Shown: piece after piece, positions 14,018 through 23,800 of the stretch
How the letters are laid out: every line of letters begins with the position of its first letter
Numbering within the stretch: position 1 is the first letter of the stretch
Origin: Clostridia bacterium
Lineage (GTDB): Bacteria > Bacillota > Clostridia > Oscillospirales > Acutalibacteraceae
Direction: 5' to 3'
Assembly (NCBI GenBank): GCA_017516445.1
Contig: JAFXCZ010000012.1
Span: 1-49,938 of the forward strand
Length of the DNA: 49,938 nucleotides
Made by a program: the position numbers and the translations under genes
Notes under the pieces: generated by a model
Seen by the model: the letters and a program-made list of their open reading frames with translations, nothing else
The model's database searches: none
What the model was told of the DNA's origin: nothing

Positions 14018-14746
14018 CTAAAAAATATAAAGTAAAAGCGGAAGTAAAATTGCAGGCACAAAGTTCATAACCTTGATTTTGGTGATTTTAAGCATATTAA
14101 GTGCCAACGCTATTATAAGAAGTGAGCCTATAACCGACATCTGCGCAATAATATAGTCGGTTAAAATGGGGGATATAACGTCTGCTAACAGAGTTAGGCC
14201 GCCCTCAATAACAAGGGTTGAAGCTGCGGCAAAGATAACACCTATACCCATACTCGAGGTTAATGCTACAGCGGCAACACAGTCTATAATAGATTTGGAG
14301 TAAAGGGTGGAGTTATCACCGTTTATACCGCTGTCTATGGAGCCTACAATAGTCATAGCACCAACGCAGAACAGCAGGGTTGCTGCCACAAAGCCTTCGG
14401 CAATTTTGCCGTGCTTTCCGCTTTTATTAACCTTTTTTTCAATTAAAGCGCCAAGAGTGTTTATGCGCTTGTCAAGGTCAATAAGCTCGCCCAAAAGTGA
14501 GCCTAAAGCAAAACAGGCTATTATAATAAGTATATTTGCGCCATCTTCAAAAAGTCCCGTAACACCTATGTAAAGTACGCAAAACGCCATACCTGTCATT
14601 AGGGTTTGCTGTATTCTTTCGGGTATTCCTTTTTTAAACAAAAGCCCTAAAACTGAGCCTAAAATTACAAGAAAAAAGTTAACAACCGCACCGCTTGAAA
14701 GTATTTTTCCAAAGGCGGTTTGAGATAATTCATTTACAATTTCCAT
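14018..14746 (-). CDS. DUF554 membrane protein (YdfK/YqgA type)
   Basis: 242 residues from the ATG at 14746 (RBS AGAGGTG); longer frames run into the promoter. Six to seven hydrophobic segments are visible, starting with AVVNFFLVILGSVLGLLF, MTGMAFCVLYIGVTGLF and ANILIIIACFALGSLLGELIDLDKRI. The glycine-rich GELIDL segment and the GFVAATLLFCVGAMTIVGSIDSGI motif mark the DUF554 family, a conserved integral membrane group with a two-fold repeat and suspected transport role. The substrate is unknown. The gene is first in a two-gene minus-strand operon with the CapA-like protein. Confidence 0.85.
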   Translation of the reverse strand: MEIVNELSQTAFGKILSSGAVVNFFLVILGSVLGLLFKKGIPERIQQTLMTGMAFCVLYIGVTGLFEDGANILIIIACFALGSLLGELIDLDKRINTLGALIEKKVNKSGKHGKIAEGFVAATLLFCVGAMTIVGSIDSGINGDNSTLYSKSIIDCVAAVALTSSMGIGVIFAAASTLVIEGGLTLLADVISPILTDYIIAQMSVIGSLLIIALALNMLKITKIKVMNFVPAILLPLLLYIF

Positions 14747-14767
14747 TAAAGACACCTCTAAAAATAT

Positions 14768-14796
14768 ATAATATACTAAAAGTCGGTAAAAATCAA
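14768..14796 (-). promoter_or_regulatory. Promoter of the DUF554-capA-like operon
   Basis: On the minus strand TTGATT (14791-14796) and TATTAT (14768-14773) are 17 nt apart, with the RBS about 15 nt further on. Confidence 0.6.
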
Positions 14797-14816
14797 TAGA
14801 TATTTGTGGTTTTTGC

Positions 14817-14846
14817 TTGACGAAAACACTAAATATAGTATATAAT
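14817..14846 (+). promoter_or_regulatory. Promoter of the topoisomerase gene pair
   Basis: TTGACG (14817-14822), 18-nt spacer, TATAAT (14841-14846); RBS AAGGAG at 14867-14872. Confidence 0.8.
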
Positions 14847-14880
14847 ATATGAGTATATTTATGTTTAAGGAGCTTGTGTA

Positions 14881-16863
14881 ATGGCAAAAACCAAGGTGGA
14901 ATATGGCAACGACAGTATTAAGCAGCTAAAGGGACCTGATCAGGTGCGTCTTCGCCCTGCAGTTATCTTTGGCTCTGACGGTCTTGATGGATGTCAGCAT
15001 TCCGTGTTTGAAATTATTTCCAACTCAATAGACGAAGCGCGAGAGGGACACGGTAATAAGATTATCATTACCAAGTATTCTGACGGCTCTATAGAAGTGC
15101 AGGACTTTGGACGCGGCGCCCCTGTTGATTATAACGCTAAGGAAGAGCAGTATAACTATGTGCTGTTGTTAGAAAGCTTGTATGCAGGCGGTAAGTATGA
15201 TACTAACAGCGGCGGCGATTATGAATATTCAATCGGTCTTAATGGCTTGGGTTTGGCTTCAACTCAGTTTTCTTCGGAATATATGGATGTTGAAATTAAG
15301 CGTGATGGCTTTAAGTATAATTTGCATTTTGAAAAGGGCTTTAATATAGGCGGTCTTAAAAAGGAAGAGTACTCGGGCAGGGATACCGGTACAAAAATTC
15401 GTTGGAAGCCTGACTTAGATGTTTTTACCGATATAGATATTCCTGTGGAATATTTTGTCGATACCTTGAAAAGACAGGCAATTGTAAACGACGGGCTTGT
15501 GTTTGTTTTCCGTGAACAGCAGGGAAGCCGTTTTATTCAGCAAGAAATTTCCTATAAAAACGGTATCACCGACTATGTAAACGAAATTGTCGGTGAAGAT
15601 AAAATGGCGGGCGTGCAGTTCTGGCAGACTGAGCGTAAAGGCCGCGACCGTGAGGACAAGCCCGAATATAAAGTGAAAATTAATGTTGCTATGAGCTTTA
15701 GCAACAAAAATCCTTTAAAGGAGTATTATCACAACTCAAGTTGGCTTGAGCATGGCGGTGTTCCCGAAAAGGCAACAAGAAGTGCTTTTCTTGCTATGGT
15801 TGATAATTATATTAAGCAATCGGGCAAGTATAAGAGTAATGAAAGTAAAATTACTTTTTCGGATATTGAAGAGTGCCTTGTTATTGTAATATCCTCTTTC
15901 TCTACAATGACTTCCTACGAAAACCAGACTAAAAAGTCGATTACAAATAAGTTTATTTATGAGGCTATGGTTGACTTTTTGCGCCATCAGTTAGAGGTTT
16001 ATTTTATTGAAAACAAGGCAGAGGCGGATAAAATTGCCGACCAGATACTTGTCAATAAGCGCAGCCGTGAGCGTAGCGAAAAGGAAAGAATAAACCTTAA
16101 AAAGACTTTAGCTACCAATAATTCTATGGTGGACAGGGTGCAGAAGTTTGTTGACTGCCGTAGCCGTGATGTGACCGAACGCGAGCTTTATATAGTTGAG
16201 GGTGACTCGGCTTTAGGCTCCTGTAAATTGGCGCGTGATGCAGCATTTCAGGCAATTATGCCTGTTCGCGGTAAAATACTCAACTGTCTTAAAGCTGAGT
16301 ATGAGAAGATTTTCAAAAGCGATATTATTACCGACCTTTTGAAAGTGCTCGGCTGCGGTGTTGAGGTTAAGTCCAAGGCTAATAAGGGGCTTTCTACCTT
16401 TGACCTTAATAATCTTCGTTGGAATAAGATTATAATCTGTACCGATGCCGACGTTGACGGCTTCCATATAAGAACTCTTATTTTGACTATGATTTATCGT
16501 CTTATGCCTACACTTATAAGCGAGGGTAAGGTCTTTATAGCTGAAACTCCGCTTTATGAAATCGGCACTAAGAAAATGACCTATTTTGCTTATGATGAAA
16601 GTGAAAAACGTGAGATATTAGAGCAAATAGGGGACGAAAAGTACGATTTACAGCGTTCTAAGGGACTTGGTGAAAACCAACCCGATATGATGAACCTTAC
16701 AACTATGAATCCCGAAACCCGCCGTCTTATAAAGGTGTTACCTGAGGATGCCGAGCGCACAAGCGAAATGTTTGATTTGCTTTTGGGTGATAATCTGCAG
16801 GGAAGAAAGGATTATATTTCCGAAAACGGACACCTGTATTTAGATGAAGCGGACATAAGTTAA
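14881..16863 (+). CDS. parE: Type IIA topoisomerase, ATPase/TOPRIM (B) subunit, divergent ParE-like
   Basis: 660 residues with the full GyrB/ParE layout. The GHKL ATPase has NSIDEA (~48-53), DFGRGAPVD and the glycine-rich GLNGLG loop. The transducer domain follows, then TOPRIM with EGDSALGS (Glu440) and TDADVDGFHIRTLILT (Asp522/Asp524), and RSKGLGENQPDMM near the end. Compared with canonical gyrase (EGDSAGG, DADVDGSH, YKGLGEMN) several signature positions differ, so this belongs to a divergent second type IIA enzyme, most like topoisomerase IV. The A subunit follows 130 nt downstream, across a repeat element. The symbol is tentative; the enzyme would decatenate or relax DNA using ATP. Confidence 0.8.
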   Translation: MAKTKVEYGNDSIKQLKGPDQVRLRPAVIFGSDGLDGCQHSVFEIISNSIDEAREGHGNKIIITKYSDGSIEVQDFGRGAPVDYNAKEEQYNYVLLLESLYAGGKYDTNSGGDYEYSIGLNGLGLASTQFSSEYMDVEIKRDGFKYNLHFEKGFNIGGLKKEEYSGRDTGTKIRWKPDLDVFTDIDIPVEYFVDTLKRQAIVNDGLVFVFREQQGSRFIQQEISYKNGITDYVNEIVGEDKMAGVQFWQTERKGRDREDKPEYKVKINVAMSFSNKNPLKEYYHNSSWLEHGGVPEKATRSAFLAMVDNYIKQSGKYKSNESKITFSDIEECLVIVISSFSTMTSYENQTKKSITNKFIYEAMVDFLRHQLEVYFIENKAEADKIADQILVNKRSRERSEKERINLKKTLATNNSMVDRVQKFVDCRSRDVTERELYIVEGDSALGSCKLARDAAFQAIMPVRGKILNCLKAEYEKIFKSDIITDLLKVLGCGVEVKSKANKGLSTFDLNNLRWNKIIICTDADVDGFHIRTLILTMIYRLMPTLISEGKVFIAETPLYEIGTKKMTYFAYDESEKREILEQIGDEKYDLQRSKGLGENQPDMMNLTTMNPETRRLIKVLPEDAERTSEMFDLLLGDNLQGRKDYISENGHLYLDEADIS

Positions 16864-16978
16864 TGCGGAGCATTAACAGTGAATAGTGAAAAGTGAATAG
16901 TGAAGAGTTAATGTGTCGGCATAGCCGACAATATATAAAGTTTCGCAAGGCGAAACACATTACTTATTACTTTAAATT
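16864..16978. repeat. Heptamer-repeat element with mini-hairpins, copy 3
   Basis: The hairpin TAATGC/GCATTA at the parE stop is followed by AGTGAATAGTGAA heptamers, then hairpins GTCGGC-at-AGCCGAC-like and TTTCGC-aag-GCGAAA, then a pyrimidine arm ACACATTACTTATTAC that is the imperfect complement of the purine arm. It sits between two genes that must be made together, yet has no terminator-like T run. Confidence 0.6.
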
Positions 16979-16993
16979 ATAGGAGATAATTTA

Positions 16994-19234
16994 ATGGCAC
17001 CGAGAAAGAAAAATGAAGCGGCACCAAAACGTAAAAATAACGCTAACGCTTTTATAGCGGGTGCGGGTACAGTGGTTGAAAGCCCTGTTACTGAAACCTT
17101 AAAGACAAACTTTATGCCCTATGCTATGAGCGTTATCGTATCCCGTGCAATACCCGAAATTGACGGCTTTAAGCCATCGCATAGAAAACTGCTTTATACT
17201 ATGTATAATATGGGACTTTTAAACGGTAAGACAATTAAGTCTGCTAATATAGTGGGTAGAACAATGCAGTTAAACCCTCACGGCGATGCGGCGATTTATG
17301 AAACAATGGTACGTCTCTCAGAAGGACACGAGGCACTTTTGCATCCGTTTGTTATGTCAAAAGGCTCGTTTGGTAAGGCGTATTCGCGCGATATGGCTTA
17401 TGCGGCTTCCCGTTATACCGAGGCAAAATTAGCGCCTATTGCGGCTGAGCTTTTCTGTGATATTGATAAGGATACAGTTGATTTTGTAGATAACTATGAC
17501 GCTACAATGAAAGAGCCCGTGCTTTTTCCTGTAACATTCCCCACAGTTCTTGTAAATGCTAATATGGGTATTGCAGCAGGTATGGCAAGCTCGATTTGTC
17601 CGTTTAACCTAAAGGAAGTTTGCGAAACCACAATTGCGTATATAAAGGACGAAGAAATTAACGTTGCAGACACCCTTTTAGCACCCGATTTTCCGATAGG
17701 CGGTCAGCTTTTATACAGCCGTGCCGATATGGAAAAGATTTACGAATCGGGCAGAGGCAGCTTTAAGGTAAGAGGTGTTTATAATTACGATAAATCGGCT
17801 AACTGTATTGATATTACCGAAATTCCGCCTACTACCACCTGTGAGCAGATTATTGAAAAGGTTGTAGAGCTTGTAAAGGCGAAAAAGCTTACCGAGATTA
17901 ACGATATCCGCGACGAAACCGACCTTGAGGGTCTTAAAATTACAATCGATTTAAAACGTGGTGTTGACCCCGAAAAGCTGATGAAGAAAATCATTAAAAT
18001 GACACCCTTTGAGGATAGCTTTGCTTGTAACTTTAATATTCTCATAGCAGGCTCTCCGCGTGTTATGGGTGTTAAGGAAATTATCAGCGAATGGGTAGCC
18101 TACCGCGAAGAGTGCGTAAGGCGCAGGGTTTTCTTTAAGCTTTCAAAGGCTAAGGATAAGTTACACCTTTTAAAAGGTCTTGAAAAAATACTTTTGGATA
18201 TTGATAAGGCTATTAAGATTGTCCGCGAAACCGAGCAAGAGTCAGAAGTTATTCCAAACTTGATGATTGGCTTCGGTATTGATGAAATTCAGGCTGAGTA
18301 TGTAGCGGAAATTAAACTTCGCCATTTAAACCGCGAGTACATTTTAAAGCGCACTGCTGAGATTGAAAACCTTATTAAAGAAATTGAAGAAATGGAAAGC
18401 GTTTTAAATTCTCGCACAAAGGTTAAAAAGATTATTATAAAAGAGCTTGAAGAGGTTGTCAAGAAATACGGTCGTGACCGTAAAACCAAGATTATAAGCG
18501 CCGAAACCGAGGCGGTTGAGAATGTTGAAATTGAGGTTGATAATTCGCCCGTAACTCTTTTCTTTACTAAGGACGGATATTTCAAGAAAATTACTCCGCA
18601 GTCACTGCGTATGAGCGGTGAGCAAAAGCTTAAAGAGGGCGACGAAATAACACAGGTTATAGAGTCTACAAATGCGGTTGATTTATTATTCTTCTCTAAC
18701 AGGGGACAGGTTTACAAATCTAAAACGGCAGAGTTTGCAGATTCTAAGGCGAGCGTTCTTGGTGATTATGTACCCTCAAAACTACAGTTTGACGAAAACG
18801 AAAATGCCATTTATATGGTCGAAACTACCGATTATACAGGCTATATGGTATTTATTTTTGATAACGGTAGAATTTCGCGTGTTCCGCTTTCTTCCTACGT
18901 TACAAAGACCAACCGTAAAAAGCTTATAAAGGCTTACTGCGAAAAGTATACTCTTCATACAGTAATGTATGTAAAGGAAGATACCGACCTGCTTTTGAAA
19001 TCAAGCAACAGCAGAATGCTTATTGTTAATACTGCTATGATTCCTGCCAAACCTACTAAGGATAACGGCGGTATCGCGGTTATGACTCAGAAAAAAGGTC
19101 AGCGCGTGAGCGAGATATCACTTTATACCAAAGGCACGCTTGAAAGCGAGCACCGTTACCGCACTAAAAACCTGCCCGCTGCAGGAAGTAAACAGCCTGT
19201 AGGTACAGCAAGTCAAGAAAAACTTGAATTATAG
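16994..19234 (+). CDS. parC: Type IIA topoisomerase, DNA cleavage (A) subunit, divergent ParC-like
   Basis: 746 residues. A lysine-rich tail (1-20) precedes the winged-helix cleavage core. The DNA-linking Tyr141 is in AASRYTEAKLAPIA. Family blocks are RAIPEIDGFKPSHRKLLYTMY, NPHGDAAIYETMVRL and NANMGIAAGMASSICPFN. The coiled-coil gate spans about 370-510, and a beta-pinwheel C-terminal domain with repeated 'FFTKDGYFKKI / FFSNRGQVYKS / FIFDNGRISRV' blades follows. No gyrase GyrA-box (QRGGKG) is seen, which favours topoisomerase IV-type activity over gyrase. The protein is shorter than typical GyrA. The RBS is AGGAGAT at 16981-16987. It is expressed with the B subunit upstream. Confidence 0.8.
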   Translation: MAPRKKNEAAPKRKNNANAFIAGAGTVVESPVTETLKTNFMPYAMSVIVSRAIPEIDGFKPSHRKLLYTMYNMGLLNGKTIKSANIVGRTMQLNPHGDAAIYETMVRLSEGHEALLHPFVMSKGSFGKAYSRDMAYAASRYTEAKLAPIAAELFCDIDKDTVDFVDNYDATMKEPVLFPVTFPTVLVNANMGIAAGMASSICPFNLKEVCETTIAYIKDEEINVADTLLAPDFPIGGQLLYSRADMEKIYESGRGSFKVRGVYNYDKSANCIDITEIPPTTTCEQIIEKVVELVKAKKLTEINDIRDETDLEGLKITIDLKRGVDPEKLMKKIIKMTPFEDSFACNFNILIAGSPRVMGVKEIISEWVAYREECVRRRVFFKLSKAKDKLHLLKGLEKILLDIDKAIKIVRETEQESEVIPNLMIGFGIDEIQAEYVAEIKLRHLNREYILKRTAEIENLIKEIEEMESVLNSRTKVKKIIIKELEEVVKKYGRDRKTKIISAETEAVENVEIEVDNSPVTLFFTKDGYFKKITPQSLRMSGEQKLKEGDEITQVIESTNAVDLLFFSNRGQVYKSKTAEFADSKASVLGDYVPSKLQFDENENAIYMVETTDYTGYMVFIFDNGRISRVPLSSYVTKTNRKKLIKAYCEKYTLHTVMYVKEDTDLLLKSSNSRMLIVNTAMIPAKPTKDNGGIAVMTQKKGQRVSEISLYTKGTLESEHRYRTKNLPAAGSKQPVGTASQEKLEL

Positions 19235-19257
19235 TATATAATATGGTAAAATAAAAA

Positions 19258-19328
19258 ACCGCCCAACATTTAACATTTGGGCGGTGTCGGTACAATTGAT
19301 TTATTTATGCAAACGCTTTTTACCGACA
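19258..19328 (+). terminator. Hairpins between parC and valS (terminator or leader structure)
   Basis: ACCGCCCAA (19258-19266) pairs with TTGGGCGGT (19277-19285). A second, wider inverted repeat TGTCGGTA (19285-19292) / TACCGACA (19321-19328) follows. No T run follows the first stem, so termination is uncertain. The T-box core (GGGTGGNACCGCG) is absent, so this is not a recognisable T-box leader for valS. Confidence 0.35.
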
Positions 19329-19394
19329 GTTATATATTGCGTAATTTTTTAAAAAATATTAAAAGAATAATTTTCCAATAGGATGTGTCAGAAA

Positions 19395-22025
19395 ATGGCA
19401 AAAGAATTAGCCAAACAGTATAACCCAAAGGACGTTGAGGACCGCATTTACAAGCAATGGCTCGACGGCAAATATTTCCATGCAAAATGTGAAGAGGGTA
19501 AGGATACTTATACAATAGTTATTCCGCCACCGAACATTACAGGTCAGCTTCATATGGGACACGCTCTTGATAATACTTTGCAGGATATTCTTATCCGCTT
19601 TAAGCGTATGCAAGGGTTTGATACCTTGTGGCTTCCCGGTACTGACCACGCTTCAATAGCAACTGAAGCTAAGATAGTTGAAAAAATGCGTGAAGAGGGC
19701 ATCACTAAAGAGGATATCGGACGTGAGGGCTTTTTAGAGCGCGCTTGGGACTGGAAAAAGCAGTACGGCGGCAGAATTATTGAACAGCTTAAGAAGTTAG
19801 GCTCTTCTTGTGACTGGGACCGCGAGCGTTTTACTCTTGACGAGGGCTGTAATAAGGCTGTAAATGAAGTTTTTGTAAGACTTTACGAAAAAGGACTTAT
19901 TTACAGAGGCGAAAGAATAATCAACTGGTGTCCGCATTGTAAGACCTCGATTTCGGACGCGGAGGTTGAATATGAAGAGCAGGCAGGCCATTTTTGGCAT
20001 TTGCGCTATCCGTTCAAGGACGGCAGCGGTTATTTAGAGCTTGCAACCACCCGTCCCGAAACCTTGCTTGGCGATACTGCTGTTGCAGTTAACCCCAACG
20101 ATGAAAGATATAAGGATATTATCGGTAAAACCTTGATTTTACCGCTTGTTCACCGCGAAATCCCTGTTGTAGCAGATGATTATGTTGAAATTGAGTTTGG
20201 TACAGGTGTTGTTAAAATTACCCCTGCACATGACCCTAATGACTTTGAAGTAGGTCTTCGCCATAATCTTCCTGTTATCAATGTTATGACAGACGATGCT
20301 AAAATTACTGAGGATTATCCTAAGTATGCGGGTATGGACCGCTATGAAGCGCGTAAAGCCATTGTTGCCGATTTAGAGGCAGAGGGTGCGCTTGTTCGTA
20401 TTGAGGATTATACTCATAATGTTGGTACCTGTTATCGTTGCTCATCTACTGTAGAGCCTCGCGTTTCTAAGCAGTGGTTTGTTAAAATGAAGCCTTTGGC
20501 TACACCCGCTATTGATGCCGTTAAAAATGGTGAAACCAAGTTTATCCCACAGCGTTTTGAAAAGGTTTACTTCCACTGGCTTGAAAATATCCGTGACTGG
20601 TGTATTTCCCGTCAGCTTTGGTGGGGACACCGTATTCCTGCCTGGTACTGCGCAGATTGCGGAGAGATTACCGTTTCTAAAACTGCAGCACACGAATGTA
20701 AGCATTGCGGCAGTAAGAATATAACTCAAGACCCTGATACACTTGATACTTGGTTTTCTTCTGCTTTGTGGCCTTTCTCAACTCTCGGCTGGCCCGAAGA
20801 AACTGAAGACTTAAAGCATTATTATCCCACAAACACCCTTGTTACAGGCTATGATATTATTCCGTTCTGGGTAATGAGAATGATGTTCTCAGGTATTGAG
20901 CAAACAGGTGAGGTTCCCTTTAATACTGTGCTTATTCACGGCCTTGTACGTGACAGTCAGGGTAGAAAAATGTCAAAGTCCTTGGGTAACGGTGTTGACC
21001 CATTGGAAGTTATTGATACCTTTGGTGCAGACGCGCTTCGTTTCTCACTCGCTACCGGTAACAGCCCGGGAAATGATATGCGTTATATCCCTGAGCGTGT
21101 AGAAGCCAGCCGTAACTTTGCCAATAAAATCTGGAACGCGGCAAGGTTTATTTTGATGAATCTTGAAAGTGATAACGAGTTGCCGCTTGATATAAATTCA
21201 TTGGCACTTGAGGATAAGTGGATTTTATCAAAATATAACACCTTGGTAGCAGAGGTTACCGATAATCTTGACAAGTTTGAATTAGGTTTGGCAGTTCAGA
21301 AGTTGTACGACTTTATCTGGGATATTTTCTGCGATTGGTATATCGAAATCTGCAAATCGCGCTTAAACGGTGACGACCAAAAGGCAAAGGATACTGCAAG
21401 AAGTGTGCTTATATATGTATTTACAAATACACTAAAGCTTTTGCATCCGTTTATGCCCTTCATTACCGAAGAAGTATGGCAGAGTATGCCACATTCTGGC
21501 GAAAGCATTATGGTTTGTGATTGGCCTAAGTTCAGTGAAGATTTGGCTTTCGCCAAGGAAGAAACCGACTTTGAAAAGATTATGACGGTTATCCGCGCAA
21601 TCCGTAACCGCAGAGCAGAAATGAACGTTCCGCCCTCTAAAAAGGCTAAGGTGTTTATTGTATCAAACGATAGTAAAACTTTCTTAAGCGGTAGCGCTTA
21701 TATTTGCCGTTTAGGCTTTGCTTCAAGCGTAGAAACACCCGATAGCTTTGAGGCTGAGGGTAGTGTTCGCGTTATTACTGATGATGCAACCGTTTATATG
21801 CCTATGAAGGAATTGGTTGACGTTTCGGCTGAAATTGAACGTCTTAAAAAGGACCTTAAAAAAGCCGAACAGGACAAGATTTTCTTTGAGAAAAAGCTTA
21901 ACAACCCCGGCTTTATGGCAAAGGCACCTGCACAGTTAGTTGAACAACAAAAGGCAGGTTTATCTAAGGCACTTGATAAAATAGCACTTATTGTAGATAG
22001 CATCAAGGACCTCGAAAATATGTAA
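19395..22025 (+). CDS. valS: Valyl-tRNA synthetase
   Basis: 876 residues, the usual length. It charges tRNA-Val (EC 6.1.1.9). The class I signature HMGH (53-56) is in [18 protein letters not shown] and KMSKS is at 525-529. The editing (CP1) domain lies between, with [18 protein letters not shown] and [20 protein letters not shown]-terminal coiled coil (from about 820, [22 protein letters not shown]) is diagnostic for ValS over IleS/LeuS. ATG 19395 is preferred because the AGGA at 19380-19383 overlaps the alternative ATG 19383. The gene appears monocistronic and ends at a strong terminator. Confidence 0.97.
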   Translation: MAKELAKQYNPKDVEDRIYKQWLDGKYFHAKCEEGKDTYTIVIPPPNITGQLHMGHALDNTLQDILIRFKRMQGFDTLWLPGTDHASIATEAKIVEKMREEGITKEDIGREGFLERAWDWKKQYGGRIIEQLKKLGSSCDWDRERFTLDEGCNKAVNEVFVRLYEKGLIYRGERIINWCPHCKTSISDAEVEYEEQAGHFWHLRYPFKDGSGYLELATTRPETLLGDTAVAVNPNDERYKDIIGKTLILPLVHREIPVVADDYVEIEFGTGVVKITPAHDPNDFEVGLRHNLPVINVMTDDAKITEDYPKYAGMDRYEARKAIVADLEAEGALVRIEDYTHNVGTCYRCSSTVEPRVSKQWFVKMKPLATPAIDAVKNGETKFIPQRFEKVYFHWLENIRDWCISRQLWWGHRIPAWYCADCGEITVSKTAAHECKHCGSKNITQDPDTLDTWFSSALWPFSTLGWPEETEDLKHYYPTNTLVTGYDIIPFWVMRMMFSGIEQTGEVPFNTVLIHGLVRDSQGRKMSKSLGNGVDPLEVIDTFGADALRFSLATGNSPGNDMRYIPERVEASRNFANKIWNAARFILMNLESDNELPLDINSLALEDKWILSKYNTLVAEVTDNLDKFELGLAVQKLYDFIWDIFCDWYIEICKSRLNGDDQKAKDTARSVLIYVFTNTLKLLHPFMPFITEEVWQSMPHSGESIMVCDWPKFSEDLAFAKEETDFEKIMTVIRAIRNRRAEMNVPPSKKAKVFIVSNDSKTFLSGSAYICRLGFASSVETPDSFEAEGSVRVITDDATVYMPMKELVDVSAEIERLKKDLKKAEQDKIFFEKKLNNPGFMAKAPAQLVEQQKAGLSKALDKIALIVDSIKDLENM

Positions 22026-22037
22026 TTTAACCCAAAG

Positions 22038-22067
22038 GGAGCGATAATAATTTTATCGCTCCTTTTT
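22038..22067 (+). terminator. Intrinsic terminator of valS
   Basis: A 10-bp stem (22038-22047 with 22053-22062), 5-nt loop and TTTTT. Confidence 0.9.
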
Positions 22068-22186
22068 AGAAAACAAACACATTATCAGTACCCCGCGTGA
22101 AAACAGGCACTGTTTTTTACGGTTATGTTTTCGTAAATATATTGTGTACTTTATATTTAAAAATTCTTGTAAATTTTTGGTGAAAA

Positions 22187-23398
22187 ATGAATTATAACGA
22201 AACGCTAGAGTATATACACTCTTTAGGTAATTTTTCTCTGCCGCCCACACTTGACAGAATAAAAGCGGTTTTAAAAATTTTCCGTAATCCGCAAAATGAT
22301 TTTAAAGCAATACACATAGCAGGTACTAACGGCAAGGGCTCGGTATCGGCTATGCTTCATTCTGTCTTTAAAGAGGCGGGCTATAAAACAGGGCTTTTTA
22401 TTTCACCCTTTATTATCAATTTTCGCGAAAGAATACAGATTTGCGGTGAATTTATAAGCGAAGAAGACTTGTGCCGTTTATCGCAAAAGGTTATAGATAC
22501 TAAAGTACAACTTACGGAATTTGAATTTATAACTGCGGTAGCGTTTTTGTATTTTAGTGAGCAGAAATGTGATATTGCAATAGTAGAAACAGGACTCGGC
22601 GGCAGACTTGATGCTACTAATTCCCTTACAAACGTGTTAGCAAATGTTATAACTAAAATAGGACTTGACCATACCGCCATTTTGGGTGATACAGTTGAAA
22701 GGATTGCCTATGAAAAATGCGGTATTATAAAGGATTGCCCTGTAATTACAAGTTTTAACCAACCCAAAGGTGCATTAAATGTTTTGCGGGAATATAAGCC
22801 AATTATACCCGCTAAAGCTGCTTTGAAAATTTTGAAAAGTGATGTTTCGGGAAACGAGTTTATATACAAAAGCGAGCATTTTAAAACAAGCCTTTCGGGT
22901 GAATATCAGATTGAAAATGCTTTATTGGTGATTGAAACCGCCTTAATTTGCAAAGTGGACATTAAGACCATTAAAAAAGGTTTAAATAATACTTTTTTTC
23001 CAGCAAGGCTTGAGGTTATTTCCGCAAAGCCGTTGGTTATACTTGACGGTGCCCATAATCCTGACGGTGCGTTTGTTTTAGCAAAAGCTATGGAAAGGTA
23101 TAACGGTAAAATTACGGCAATAATCGGTATGTGTAAGGACAAGGAATGTGATACGGTTTTAAAACAAACCTTACCGTATTGCAAACGGGCGATTGCAGTA
23201 GGGATAAAAGACTTTGCTCGTTCGCTGTCGGCAGATGAATTAAAGGTATTGGCGCAAAAATATTGCCCGACCAAAATTGCAGCAACCTACGATGAAGCCA
23301 TACAAAAAGTAGCAGAAGATGAAGTGATTTTTGTATTTGGCTCTTTGTATTTAGCATCGGCAATAAGACCCGAATTAAAAAATTTTTTTAAAACTTAA
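22187..23398 (+). CDS. folC: Bifunctional folylpolyglutamate synthase / dihydrofolate synthase
   Basis: 403 residues. It adds glutamate to folates (and possibly to dihydropteroate). FolC signatures are LGNFSLPPTLDRIKAVL, the Mur-ligase P-loop HIAGTNGKGSVSAML (~44-58), LFISPFIINFRERI, VETGLGGRLDATN and VILDGAHNPDGA. The C-terminal ligase domain is complete. In many Clostridia folC follows valS, which agrees with this order. A ribosome binding site is weak (only GGTGAAAA just before the ATG); the start is fixed by homology to the N-terminal 'YNETLEYIHSLG'. No other folate genes are in the window. Confidence 0.93.
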   Translation: MNYNETLEYIHSLGNFSLPPTLDRIKAVLKIFRNPQNDFKAIHIAGTNGKGSVSAMLHSVFKEAGYKTGLFISPFIINFRERIQICGEFISEEDLCRLSQKVIDTKVQLTEFEFITAVAFLYFSEQKCDIAIVETGLGGRLDATNSLTNVLANVITKIGLDHTAILGDTVERIAYEKCGIIKDCPVITSFNQPKGALNVLREYKPIIPAKAALKILKSDVSGNEFIYKSEHFKTSLSGEYQIENALLVIETALICKVDIKTIKKGLNNTFFPARLEVISAKPLVILDGAHNPDGAFVLAKAMERYNGKITAIIGMCKDKECDTVLKQTLPYCKRAIAVGIKDFARSLSADELKVLAQKYCPTKIAATYDEAIQKVAEDEVIFVFGSLYLASAIRPELKNFFKT

Positions 23399-23416
23399 AA
23401 TGTGACAAATTTTTCA

Positions 23417-23457
23417 AGGACAAACCCTTAATATATATAAGGGCTTGTCCTATTTTA
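23417..23457 (+). terminator. Hairpin between folC and spoIIAA
   Basis: AGGACAA pairs with TTGTCCT (23417-23451) with an inner CCCTTA/TAAGGG stem, followed by T-rich DNA. It lies only ~11 nt upstream of the spoIIAA ribosome binding site. No clear sigma-H promoter was found between it and the gene. Confidence 0.55.
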
Positions 23458-23476
23458 TTTTTTGGAGGGTGAAAGA

Positions 23477-23800
23477 ATGTCAGCAGAGATTAATGTAACA
23501 GGTGAGGTTGTAACCGCTTATTTATCGGGGGAATTAGACCATCACACAGCCAAGCAGATGAGGGAAACTATTGATAGCGCGGTAGAGCTTAATATGCCGT
23601 CGCTTTTGGTGTTGGATTTCTCACGGGTGTCTTTTATGGATAGCTCGGGTATAGGGTTGGTAATGGGCAGATACCGTAATTTGCAAAAAACAGGTGCCGC
23701 GCTTCACATAAGCGGTACTTCACCGAATATATACAAGGTTATGAAGTTGGCAGGAATTGAAAGATTAGCAAAATTGGAGAGAGGTAATGAAAATGATTAA
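23477..23800 (+). CDS. spoIIAA: Anti-sigma F factor antagonist SpoIIAA
   Basis: 107-residue STAS-domain protein. The phosphorylation motif MDSSGIGL (Ser56/Ser57) is the site phosphorylated by SpoIIAB, and the following VMGRYRNLQKTGAAL helix is typical. When dephosphorylated it binds SpoIIAB and frees sigma F in the forespore. The start at 23477 follows GGAGGGTGA; TTG 23462 overlaps that site. It is the first gene of a tightly overlapping three-gene operon (AA-AB-sigF), matching the conserved sporulation locus. Confidence 0.95.
   Translation: MSAEINVTGEVVTAYLSGELDHHTAKQMRETIDSAVELNMPSLLVLDFSRVSFMDSSGIGLVMGRYRNLQKTGAALHISGTSPNIYKVMKLAGIERLAKLERGNEND

Noticed and set aside
19235-19394. T-box leader upstream of valS
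   Set aside because: No GGGTGGNACCGCG antiterminator core and no specifier-loop structure could be found.
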